Positions 25,820-32,955 of a DNA stretch of 49,129 nucleotides are shown here, in pieces (position 1 is the first letter of the stretch; the number at the start of each line of letters is the position of its first letter). The stretch spans positions 1 through 49,129 of the forward strand of contig CABMCA010000036.1 in the NCBI GenBank assembly GCA_902384525.1. The letters are read 5' to 3'. The position numbers were made by a program, and so were the translations under genes. Below the pieces are notes generated by a model. The model made no database searches. It had not been told where the DNA came from and saw only the letters and a list, made by a program, of their open reading frames with translations. The DNA is from an uncultured archaeon. GTDB taxonomy: Archaea; Halobacteriota; Methanosarcinia; Methanosarcinales; Methanoperedenaceae.

Positions 25820-26134
25820 ATGAGACAATTATCAGACCTTGATAAAAAAATCCTCAATAAACTTGCGCCAGAACTTGAAGGCGCAACCGGTCCTGCGCCC
25901 GGACATGACTACAAATTCATCCTGCTCCCGGTCTCGCATAAGTTTTCAGAATCACCTCTTGACTTTGCGAACAGGGCTAACAGGTTGACGGATGAGGAGC
26001 TTGCTTACCTTGTCGATCTTATTTTGCGAGGAGATGAGGACGTTCGCTCGCTTGCAGAAGGGGATTACGATGCGCTTCTTGAAATGATCGAAAAGAGGCT
26101 GCCGCAAAAGGCTAAAGAACTAAAAGATCTCTGA
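25820..26134 (+). CDS. Small acidic protein of unknown function in the DsrE-like operon
   Basis: 104 residues. It has a D-L-D-K-K-I-L-N-K-L start, a P-A-P-G-H-D-Y motif and a helical acidic C-terminal half. The family is not recognised. It begins 8 bases after the last DsrE-like gene and so is likely in the operon. It meets the second methionine adenosyltransferase gene end to end with no bases between the stops. Confidence 0.6.
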   Translation: MRQLSDLDKKILNKLAPELEGATGPAPGHDYKFILLPVSHKFSESPLDFANRANRLTDEELAYLVDLILRGDEDVRSLAEGDYDALLEMIEKRLPQKAKELKDL

Positions 26135-27334
26135 TCAGTTCACCGGGATCTTCCCATATGCCAGTTCCATGCAGAATTCCTGGATGTTGGAAAGTTCCCT
26201 GTCAATAACCTCATTTATCTCTTTTTCCACGCTTTCAACCGTTCCCCTCTCCATGATGACCTGCGCCGCCGCGATCCTTGGCTGGTCGATTGGCTCTCCT
26301 ATCTGGCTCAAAAGCCACACATAGACTTCTTTTATGTCCGGGACATTGACATAGATCTCATTTGCGATCCTGTGGCTCAGGACATTGTAAATTTTTCCCA
26401 CATGGCTTACCGGGTTTTTTCCGGCGGCTGCTTCGCTGCTTACTGGACGGTTCAGCGGAATGATGCCGTTCACGCGGTTCCCGCGCCCCACCTGGCCAGA
26501 ATCCGCATCTTCGGCAGAAGTTCCGGTTACAGTGAGGTAAATCCCGCCCATGCCCCGCCCTTCCCTGTCAAGTGTATTCAGTGAAATGGAAGGTTCAAAT
26601 TCCGTCTTTCCGATAACATAAGTTCGTATCTCTTCTGCCAGTTCTTCCTTTTTCCTGAAATACCCGCCTTCTGATTCGATGAACATATCGATAAGGGGAT
26701 CTGCAATGGTCAAACTGAGTTTATTCTTTTCCCGCAAGCCCATGACCTTAATATCCTCGCCAGATTCAGGAAATCTTTTCTTAAAATCCGGGGAGTTCAA
26801 ATACTGCTCGGTCTGGAGTACCATGATTTCTGTGGGTGTCATGGGTGCATATCCAACAGCTGCCGAAGTATCGTTAGCCCCAAGTATTGCATCTTTTCTC
26901 TTGAATATGTCAGTAAGTTCTGCCGAACCCCTGGCAAGTTCAACCTGATAATGAATAGAATCACTGTTTACAAAGCGCAAGTTCTTCTTAATCCATTCTT
27001 TTACAGCGCCAATAGCAATAGTATTGACATCTATAACCTCATTTTCAACTTCAAAAGTAGCCCTGTCCCCGAAAATTATTCGCATCGGCTTAAGTATCAC
27101 ACCGCCCCCGAATTTTGTTTTCACCTCGCCTGCAACAAGCATCCCCTTATCGATATTATGGTGCATGATAGCTCCAAACCTCTCCATATATTCCTTACAT
27201 AGGCGAATGGAAACCTCGTTCATTATGGAATCACAGATATAATCAGGATGTCCAAGTCCTTTTCGCTCTACAACTTCGACTTTTCGCTCGGTTATCGGGG
27301 TTGCTCCAAATTCTTCAATTTCAATATTTCGCAA
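26135..27334 (-). CDS. Methionine adenosyltransferase, archaeal type (divergent second copy)
   Basis: 399 residues with the whole archaeal MAT fold: E-R-K-G-L-G-H-P-D-Y, T-S-A-E-D-A-D-S-G-Q-V-G-R-G-N-R, G-K-N-P-V-S-H-V-G-K. It differs from the canonical copy at 14569 in catalytic-region details (L-H-H-N-T-D-Q becomes M-H-H-N-I-D-K). The start is TTG at 27334, with GGTGA a few bases upstream. Making SAM is the default reading; a modified substrate preference or a regulatory role is possible. It is convergent with the DsrE-like operon. Confidence 0.85.
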   Translation of the reverse strand: MRNIEIEEFGATPITERKVEVVERKGLGHPDYICDSIMNEVSIRLCKEYMERFGAIMHHNIDKGMLVAGEVKTKFGGGVILKPMRIIFGDRATFEVENEVIDVNTIAIGAVKEWIKKNLRFVNSDSIHYQVELARGSAELTDIFKRKDAILGANDTSAAVGYAPMTPTEIMVLQTEQYLNSPDFKKRFPESGEDIKVMGLREKNKLSLTIADPLIDMFIESEGGYFRKKEELAEEIRTYVIGKTEFEPSISLNTLDREGRGMGGIYLTVTGTSAEDADSGQVGRGNRVNGIIPLNRPVSSEAAAGKNPVSHVGKIYNVLSHRIANEIYVNVPDIKEVYVWLLSQIGEPIDQPRIAAAQVIMERGTVESVEKEINEVIDRELSNIQEFCMELAYGKIPVN

Positions 27335-27358
27335 TTATTCACCTTATTTTTGTTGATT

Positions 27359-27862
27359 TCAAATTTTCAAATATTGCCTGGTCAATTTTTTATAATTGTT
27401 CTGCGTATTTCTTATCATTGCAAGGTCTTCTTCTGAAGTCATCCTGACAATTTTACATGGCACACCCACAACCACACTGCGGGCAGGTATTTTATGACCC
27501 GGAGGCACTAACGCACCTGCTCCGATTATTGCTGAATCCCCTATTTGTGCTCCATGAAGTATTGTGGCATTCATGCCAATAAGGGCATTGTTTTCTATAA
27601 GTCGCCCGTGCATAACGCAAGAGTGACCTATGATGACCCCGTCGCCAATTTCAACATCAGTTTCATCAGAATGTATTATAGTGTTATCCTGGATACTGCA
27701 ATTTTTACCTATACTTATTTTTGCCCTGTCAGCGCGGATGACGGTATTGAACCACACGCTTGTTCCTTCACCTATTGATACGTTTCCGATAAGACATGCA
27801 GTATCCGCGATAAAAGCATTTTTTGCAATAACGGGCTCTTTATCTCCAAACTTGTATAACAT
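27359..27862 (-). CDS. Gamma-class carbonic anhydrase-like hexapeptide-repeat protein
   Basis: 167 residues from ATG 27862, where family similarity begins; a longer open frame reaches 27955. Left-handed beta-helix hexapeptides run through the first ~120 residues. Three histidines that bind the metal in this family are visible (I-I-H-S, I-G-H-S and V-M-H-G). Relatives include Cam-type carbonic anhydrases and many paralogs of unknown activity (YrdA-like). Whether it hydrates CO2 cannot be told; the acidic loop of true Cam is missing. Confidence 0.85.
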   Translation of the reverse strand: MLYKFGDKEPVIAKNAFIADTACLIGNVSIGEGTSVWFNTVIRADRAKISIGKNCSIQDNTIIHSDETDVEIGDGVIIGHSCVMHGRLIENNALIGMNATILHGAQIGDSAIIGAGALVPPGHKIPARSVVVGVPCKIVRMTSEEDLAMIRNTQNNYKKLTRQYLKI

Positions 27863-27988
27863 GCTCCATTTGCGATTTTTCCCTTTTTGCAACCTCCCGC
27901 ATATAACAAGAACCTGTTTGCATAAATAGATTTTCAGATATAAGACACAAAGCAATTAAATAGTTTAACCACAATAAAATAATACATA

Positions 27989-28606
27989 ATGGACAACATA
28001 ATAAAGTTCTTTTTATATTTCCTTTTTTTTACGGTCATTCACAGCTTTCTTGCTACGGATCGTGCCAAAAATCAGGCACAAAAGCTGCTTGGAAAAAGAT
28101 TCCGGTATTACAGGCTGCTATATTCTTTGATCAGCATTCCCTTATTTGCTCCTGCTTTGATCGTGTGGATAATGTATTCAAATTCCACCCCTGTAATTTA
28201 TGCGATCACGCATAATTTCTATCCGGTTATTGTCTTTGTGCGCCTGGGCGCTATCGGTATGTTCGGGTATGCCTTGTTGCAGACAGATGTCCTTGAATTT
28301 ATCGGCATAAAGCGTCAGAAGAAAAATGCACTTGTTACAGGTGGAGCTTATGCATTAGTCCGCCATCCGCTTTACACAGCGGGAATTCTCCTTCTGATCA
28401 CTAATATGCAAATGACTCTTCTTGATTTAACAGCAGTCCTGCTGGTAACAGGTTATTTTGTTATAGGCGCATTCATCGAAGAGAAAAGGCTGCTTTCAAT
28501 ATTCGGGGACGAATACAGGAAATATCAGGAGGAAGTGTCTATGTTCATCCCGGTTAAATGGTTTATAAGAAAGATATCAAGGAAAAATCTTTTACAGATA
28601 TATTAA
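27989..28606 (+). CDS. Isoprenylcysteine methyltransferase-like (NnrU/ICMT superfamily) membrane protein
   Basis: 205 residues with about five transmembrane helices. The C-terminal half has the SAM-binding signature of the ICMT/PEMT group: R-H-P-L-Y-T-A-G-I-L, then E-E-K-R-L, then G-D-E-Y-R-K-Y. Relatives methylate lipids, prenylcysteine or other membrane-associated groups. The substrate is unknown. The stop overlaps the end of hef by 4 bases. Confidence 0.78.
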   Translation: MDNIIKFFLYFLFFTVIHSFLATDRAKNQAQKLLGKRFRYYRLLYSLISIPLFAPALIVWIMYSNSTPVIYAITHNFYPVIVFVRLGAIGMFGYALLQTDVLEFIGIKRQKKNALVTGGAYALVRHPLYTAGILLLITNMQMTLLDLTAVLLVTGYFVIGAFIEEKRLLSIFGDEYRKYQEEVSMFIPVKWFIRKISRKNLLQIY

Positions 28607-30876
28607 CCTTTATACTCCCCGCCCACAACTTCCCTTATCCTGTCTGCTGTCTTTGGTCCCACAAGTTCCACAGCCATCAATTCCTCGCGTGAGGCTGTCA
28701 TGATCCGCTCTACGCTGCCAAAGTGCCGCAGCAGGTTTTTTGCTACGACCGGCCCTATTTCCGAGATAGCCGACACCAGATATTCCTGCTGTTCAGGAAG
28801 CGTTGAGGCAGATTTCATCCCATGAAGGTTTATTTCCTTTTTCGGGTCGTCTGCCTGTTCCCTTTTTGCAATTACACTTATCAATGCCGCAGTATCTTCT
28901 TCATCCTTGCTGAATAACACAGGGACACCGAAATCAATTGCTACAGTTGAAAGCGCGCCGCGGATTGCATTGGGATTGATCTGGCGCTTTGAATAAAGTC
29001 CCTCACCTTCAATTATGAGGAGCGGACACCTGTAAGCGCGCGCAAGGTCTGATATCTGGCCAAAGAGGCCCCCATCAAGGAAAGTGCTAAGGAAATCATC
29101 TGCGGTTTTTCTCTCTATGCCAACACGGTCACTCACTACGTAATCTCCCACATTTAGTGTTCTTAAGATCACTTCTACACCCAGCTTTTCAAGAGAATGT
29201 GCAACATGGGAACGGATTTCCCTCTTATCAACATAGACTTTCACCATGTGGACTTCGGAATTTGATACCCGGGCAGTTGAAAAATCCATTAATTTTGTTT
29301 GCCCGTCTGATTGTGATTCTTCTGTTTTATCTTTTTCAGGAGCATCAAGGTCAATATCGAGATTTTTCATGGTCCTGACCATCTGTCTTTCTTTGTAATT
29401 ACTGCTCCAGTGGTATGCCTCATCTTTTGATCCTTTTGCCATCAGGACAACAACTCTTCCGGCATGCTTTCTTCCTGTTCTTCCTTTTCGCTGTATGCTC
29501 CTTATTTCAGATGGCACGGGTTCAAAAAATACCACAAGGTCGGTGGCAGGTATATCCAGCCCTTCCTCGGCAACAGAAGTAGCAACCAGAGTGTTATACT
29601 CCCCGTCCTTGAATTTCTGGATAATGTCTACCTGTTGTTTCTGGGTGAGGCCTGTGTCCTTATATTTACTTGCCTGCCCGACGAACCTCACAGGCTTGAT
29701 ACCCGGTATCTCTTTAAGTGAATTGGCGACAAGTTCTGCTGTATCCCTGTAATTGGTGAACACGATAACACGCGATTGAGGCGCATCCGTAATTTGCTTT
29801 TCAACAAGCTCTTTTACCACATTCAATTTCGGGTTATTGCCGTCACAGCCCCCAAGATGATGTACGGCCTGGCGCATGCTCAGGTCGCCCATGAGGCGTT
29901 TTGCAGCTTTGCTCCCGCCTTTTGACAACGCTTCATTCTCAAGCCGCTCAAAATATTTTGATAGGGCGGATGACCCCTGTGTTTCTGCTATCTCTATAGC
30001 ATGGCTGACCTTGAAGATCTCGGCAAGAAGAGATATCCCCTGGTAGATCTTCTGGTCAGGAAAAGAACGAACCTGCGCCTGCAAACGCACCTGAAGATCA
30101 AGCATTTCCCTTTTTGAGAGCCGTTTCTGGAAATTGGATAAAAGCCCGAGTTCCTGTAATTTTGTCAGCCTGTCATTCAGGACTTTATCCATTAATCCCT
30201 TCAGGCCTTTCATTTCGACAGGTATGGAAACATATATCCTTTCGATATCCTTATCAAAAATATATGGTTTAACATCCGGATCTGAATCAGTCCTTATCTC
30301 AACTGATTTTAAACGGAGATTTGCACAAACCTCCTGTATCTTTTCAGTATTACTTCCGGGGCTTGCTGTAATTCCAAGAACGAGAGGGGCGGGGTTTTGC
30401 TCTATATACTTTTTCGCTATATAAACATAGGAATAATTTCCGGTTGCCCTGTGCGCTTCATCAAAAATGATGCAGGAAACGTTTTCAAGGCTTATTTTTT
30501 TCCCGAGCAGGTCATTCTCTATGACCTGTGGTGTGGAGATGACAAGCTGTGCGTTCTCATACATGCTTTCCCGTTTGCCCGGATTTGTATTCCCGGTAAA
30601 CAATACAACGTTTTCAGGAGGAATATTAAGAGTTTGCTTGAAAAAAGCCGCATGCTGTTCCACAAGCGGTTTTGTCGGGGAAAGAAGCAATACTTTCCCT
30701 TTGGGAAGGCGTGACACCATCACGAGTAATGCTACTATGGTTTTTCCAAGACCTGTAGGAAGCACTATAAGACTTGATTTCTTAATAGCTTCCCCGGCAA
30801 GGGAGAGCTGGTATAATCTCTGCTCGACAGTGTCAGATTTTATGAGGGGGTGTTTAATGAATTCAACATCATTCAT
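28603..30876 (-). CDS. hef: Hef helicase-nuclease (FANCM/XPF-like)
   Basis: 757 residues, full archaeal Hef. An N-terminal SF2 helicase has the P-loop (L-P-T-G-L-G-K-T-I), D-E-A-H and a C-terminal helicase lobe ending in Q-R-K-G-R-T-G-R. Residues ~545-690 are an ERCC4 nuclease with the catalytic G-I-E-R-K-T-A-D-D-F motif. A tandem helix-hairpin-helix domain forms the end (~700-757). Hef unwinds and cleaves stalled replication forks. A small HTH-like gene lies 9 bases upstream on the same strand. Confidence 0.95.
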   Translation of the reverse strand: MNDVEFIKHPLIKSDTVEQRLYQLSLAGEAIKKSSLIVLPTGLGKTIVALLVMVSRLPKGKVLLLSPTKPLVEQHAAFFKQTLNIPPENVVLFTGNTNPGKRESMYENAQLVISTPQVIENDLLGKKISLENVSCIIFDEAHRATGNYSYVYIAKKYIEQNPAPLVLGITASPGSNTEKIQEVCANLRLKSVEIRTDSDPDVKPYIFDKDIERIYVSIPVEMKGLKGLMDKVLNDRLTKLQELGLLSNFQKRLSKREMLDLQVRLQAQVRSFPDQKIYQGISLLAEIFKVSHAIEIAETQGSSALSKYFERLENEALSKGGSKAAKRLMGDLSMRQAVHHLGGCDGNNPKLNVVKELVEKQITDAPQSRVIVFTNYRDTAELVANSLKEIPGIKPVRFVGQASKYKDTGLTQKQQVDIIQKFKDGEYNTLVATSVAEEGLDIPATDLVVFFEPVPSEIRSIQRKGRTGRKHAGRVVVLMAKGSKDEAYHWSSNYKERQMVRTMKNLDIDLDAPEKDKTEESQSDGQTKLMDFSTARVSNSEVHMVKVYVDKREIRSHVAHSLEKLGVEVILRTLNVGDYVVSDRVGIERKTADDFLSTFLDGGLFGQISDLARAYRCPLLIIEGEGLYSKRQINPNAIRGALSTVAIDFGVPVLFSKDEEDTAALISVIAKREQADDPKKEINLHGMKSASTLPEQQEYLVSAISEIGPVVAKNLLRHFGSVERIMTASREELMAVELVGPKTADRIREVVGGEYKG

Positions 30877-30885
30877 TCTTAAATT

Positions 30886-31104
30886 TTAATCCATCGTTTC
30901 GCCTGTATCTTTCGAGCGAAGCTCAGATAAGGAAAAAGCTACCTGTTTTAATTTGTATTGTTCTATATCCGTGGGTTCTTCACCCTTCTTTATAGCTTTT
31001 ACCCTTTCAACAGGTAAATCCGCATATTTAGCTACTTGTTCGTAAGTAAGTTTATGCATGTGCAATAATTCGATCAGATAACGTTTGGTTGCTGGAAGTC
31101 CCAT
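30886..31104 (-). CDS. Small HTH-like protein upstream of hef
   Basis: 72 residues from ATG 31104, which has AGGTGAT just before it; an in-frame ATG at 31113 overlaps that site. The sequence L-T-Y-E-Q-V-A-K-Y-A-D-L-P-V-E-R-V-K-A-I-K-K-G looks like a short helix-turn-helix. It is likely cotranscribed with hef. Function is otherwise unknown. Confidence 0.6.
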   Translation of the reverse strand: MGLPATKRYLIELLHMHKLTYEQVAKYADLPVERVKAIKKGEEPTDIEQYKLKQVAFSLSELRSKDTGETMD

Positions 31105-31173
31105 AAGTATCACCTTTAATAGTATGGTTTAATACATAAGCTGGTATATCAAGGTTCTTATGGTGTGATAAAA

Positions 31174-31494
31174 ATGGCAGAAAATGATACTGATATGATC
31201 CAGACTACCGAAACCGAGATCGGCGGAGTAAAAAAAGCCTTAAAGAAATTCAAAAGGAAATGCACTGTTGTACGGGTAGCACAGGCAAAAGGCTGGAGAA
31301 ATGTAGTTGTATTAGATGGAAAGGCAGACAAGAAATACTTTTTCGGCAAAACATCCAATGCACCCCCGGAAATAAATCCGGGTGATGAATTATATGTAGG
31401 GTTTGAAGAATTACCTTATGATCTGCCTGGCCTGAAGCAGAAGATAATCCTCATGACCCTTGATGGATTCCAGCTTGACTGGACTATGGTTTAA
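31174..31494 (+). CDS. Small basic protein of unknown function
   Basis: 106 residues from ATG 31174, preceded by GGTG; GTG 31165 would add three residues. The first half is basic (K-K-A-L-K-K-F-K-R-K), the second is beta-rich (V-V-V-L-D-G-K-A-D-K-K-Y-F-F-G). No family is recognised; a nucleic-acid-binding role is only a guess. Its stop overlaps the end of the convergent zinc-ribbon gene. Confidence 0.5.
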   Translation: MAENDTDMIQTTETEIGGVKKALKKFKRKCTVVRVAQAKGWRNVVVLDGKADKKYFFGKTSNAPPEINPGDELYVGFEELPYDLPGLKQKIILMTLDGFQLDWTMV

Positions 31495-32198
31495 GGTTCA
31501 ACGATTATAGTTCCGGCCAGGTTTTTATCATCTTTAAGATAGAAACTGAATGTCCCGGTTTTCTTGAATGTGTAATTTGTGCGTTTGGCATTATTCAGGA
31601 ATTTATCTTCAAAAAGACCATCGGAACTTACGAGAGTAACTGCGTATGTTCCATCATTTGTCCATACAACTTCATCGCCGGCTTTTATTGTGACTGACTG
31701 TGGATTAATACCTCTATTTGTTTCCAGTTTCACTGATGTTTGCTTTCCTGATGCCGTAACTTCCGGAACAACTGTAGCTGCTGGAGTCGGAACCGGAGTG
31801 GTAATTATTGGCGTTGGGGTCGCAACCGGATTACCCTGTTTTTCTTCAGCCGTATCCACGAAAAATACCCATGCAATAGCGCCTACAACGAGGATTGCCA
31901 GAACAATCATGATCAGCGAATTGATACTGGATGGAGAAGCTGCTGGTTTAGAGGTGCCAGTCAAATCCAATGGTTTTACCTGGGGTGTTATTTGTGCTTT
32001 TTTCTCTTCTTTTTTAGCTTCACCTGCATCTTGAATCACAGGTTTTGCAACTACATCTCCTGCACCTGTCAGGTCTTTGTTCCAATTGCATTTCGGACAT
32101 GTCTGGGCAACCGGATATTCAATACTGCCAAGACCTATTTTTTTCTTAATGGTCCTGGTTATAAGAGTTTCACCGCATTTCGGACATTTATCTTCCAT
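31491..32198 (-). CDS. Zinc-ribbon membrane protein with a degenerate cupredoxin-like domain
   Basis: 235 residues. The N-terminus is a zinc ribbon (C5, C8, C34, C37), cytoplasmic by topology. A transmembrane helix spans ~94-112. A Thr/Pro linker leads to an outside beta-sandwich (~150-235) with the cupredoxin hallmarks I-K-A-G-D-E-V-V-W-T-N and a final G-T-I-I-V-E-P. The copper ligands are gone: the first His position has Ala/Val, and the usual C-x-x-H-x-x-M loop reads Y-L-K-D-D-K-N-L. It may be a sensor or binding module rather than an electron carrier. Confidence 0.7.
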   Translation of the reverse strand: MEDKCPKCGETLITRTIKKKIGLGSIEYPVAQTCPKCNWNKDLTGAGDVVAKPVIQDAGEAKKEEKKAQITPQVKPLDLTGTSKPAASPSSINSLIMIVLAILVVGAIAWVFFVDTAEEKQGNPVATPTPIITTPVPTPAATVVPEVTASGKQTSVKLETNRGINPQSVTIKAGDEVVWTNDGTYAVTLVSSDGLFEDKFLNNAKRTNYTFKKTGTFSFYLKDDKNLAGTIIVEP

Positions 32199-32313
32199 TT
32201 CGACACCATACTAAAAACCCTTCTTTGCACTATATAAATATATCGACTGATATTTGAAAAATTTGAAAATTACCAGAATTTTAGACTTTCAATTAATTTT
32301 TCGTACCAAACCG

Positions 32314-32320
32314 TTAAATA
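32314..32320 (+). promoter_or_regulatory. TATA box for tRNA-Glu
   Basis: TTAAATA lies 27-33 bases before the tRNA 5' end, preceded by an A/C-rich stretch; the spacing fits transcription starting at or just before the tRNA. Confidence 0.55.
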
Positions 32321-32346
32321 TAGTCGTGTATTATTAGGCCTACTGC

Positions 32347-32454
32347 GCTCCGATAGTGTAGCAGGCCAATCATTCTGGCCTTTCAAGTTTTAAGCGCCAG
32401 CAGGTGCTGAAATAAAGATAGCCAGTGACTCGGGTTCAAATCCCGATCGGAGCA
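32347..32454 (+). tRNA. tRNA-Glu (anticodon UUC), intron-containing
   Basis: The acceptor GCTCCGA pairs with TCGGAGC (32447-32453), then discriminator A. The anticodon stem CTGGC (32375-32379) pairs with GCCAG (32421-32425). The loop gives TTC at 32382-32384. The T-arm GGGTTCAAATCCC is standard. A 34-base intron separates positions 37 and 38, leaving a 74-base mature tRNA. No CCA is encoded. The eCIS operon ends 52 bases beyond its 3' end on the opposite strand. Confidence 0.93.
32386..32419 (+). other. tRNA-Glu intron with canonical bulge-helix-bulge
   Basis: The junctions form the splicing-endonuclease motif: helix CTTT (32380-32383) with AAAG (32414-32417), a 3-base bulge CAA on the 5' side cut after its second base, and a 3-base bulge ATA on the 3' side cut after its second base. 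The intron itself folds with AGCGCC against GGTGCT around an AGCA loop. Confidence 0.85.
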
Positions 32455-32506
32455 CTTAAATTCTTTTGATACTCCTACTTTTTCTTAATTAATTCTTGCT
32501 TTTACT

Positions 32507-32893
32507 CTATGGAACCTTTATAGCGATCTGTCCCGGGTTTACAATATCAATTACACCGCCCCAGGTGCACATCAGCTTGGAACTGTCATTGAGAGCTGGC
32601 ATATTGGCGATGAGAACTCCGGGTGAACCAGGGGCCCATGGGGCGTTTGGGAAAGGTATGCAAGGCATAGGTGTCAATACTCCCAGAGCAGCTGAAGTTG
32701 CAGCCGCTACTGTTGGGTTAGCCAGGGAAGTGCACATTACAAAGGGCATAATGTTTACAAATGGTACGTAGTCCATGATGTTGGCTATGGGCATGGTAGT
32801 TTTGACCCTGTTTACGGGGAGAACTGTAAAAGAACCTGGAGCTACCCCGAAACTGCACTTGAGCGTCGCGCCGCCACATACTATTAGACTCAC
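32507..32893 (-). CDS. DUF4280 PAAR-like spike-tip protein of the eCIS
   Basis: 128 residues. Family marks are V-C-G-G-A-T-L-K-C-S-F-G, I-A-N-I-M-D-Y-V-P-F-V-N-I-M-P-F, A-A-L-G-V-L-T-P-M-P-C and a closing C-T-W-G-G-V-I. These proteins stand in for PAAR at the spike apex of contractile systems; the cysteines and histidine-poor core suggest a stabilised beta-cone. The start is GTG at 32893, supported by AAGGAGGT 7 bases upstream. It is the last gene of the eCIS operon. Confidence 0.85.
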   Translation of the reverse strand: MSLIVCGGATLKCSFGVAPGSFTVLPVNRVKTTMPIANIMDYVPFVNIMPFVMCTSLANPTVAAATSAALGVLTPMPCIPFPNAPWAPGSPGVLIANMPALNDSSKLMCTWGGVIDIVNPGQIAIKVP

Positions 32894-32955
32894 TTGTTTA
32901 ACCTCCTTGAAAATTTCATTTTAAAAGCATCCGATATTAATTTTTTATTTGGTGC

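Noticed and set aside
32496-32771. 91-codon plus-strand frame opposite the DUF4280 gene
   Set aside because: It is antisense to a clearly conserved protein with a strong ribosome binding site, and it has no family features.
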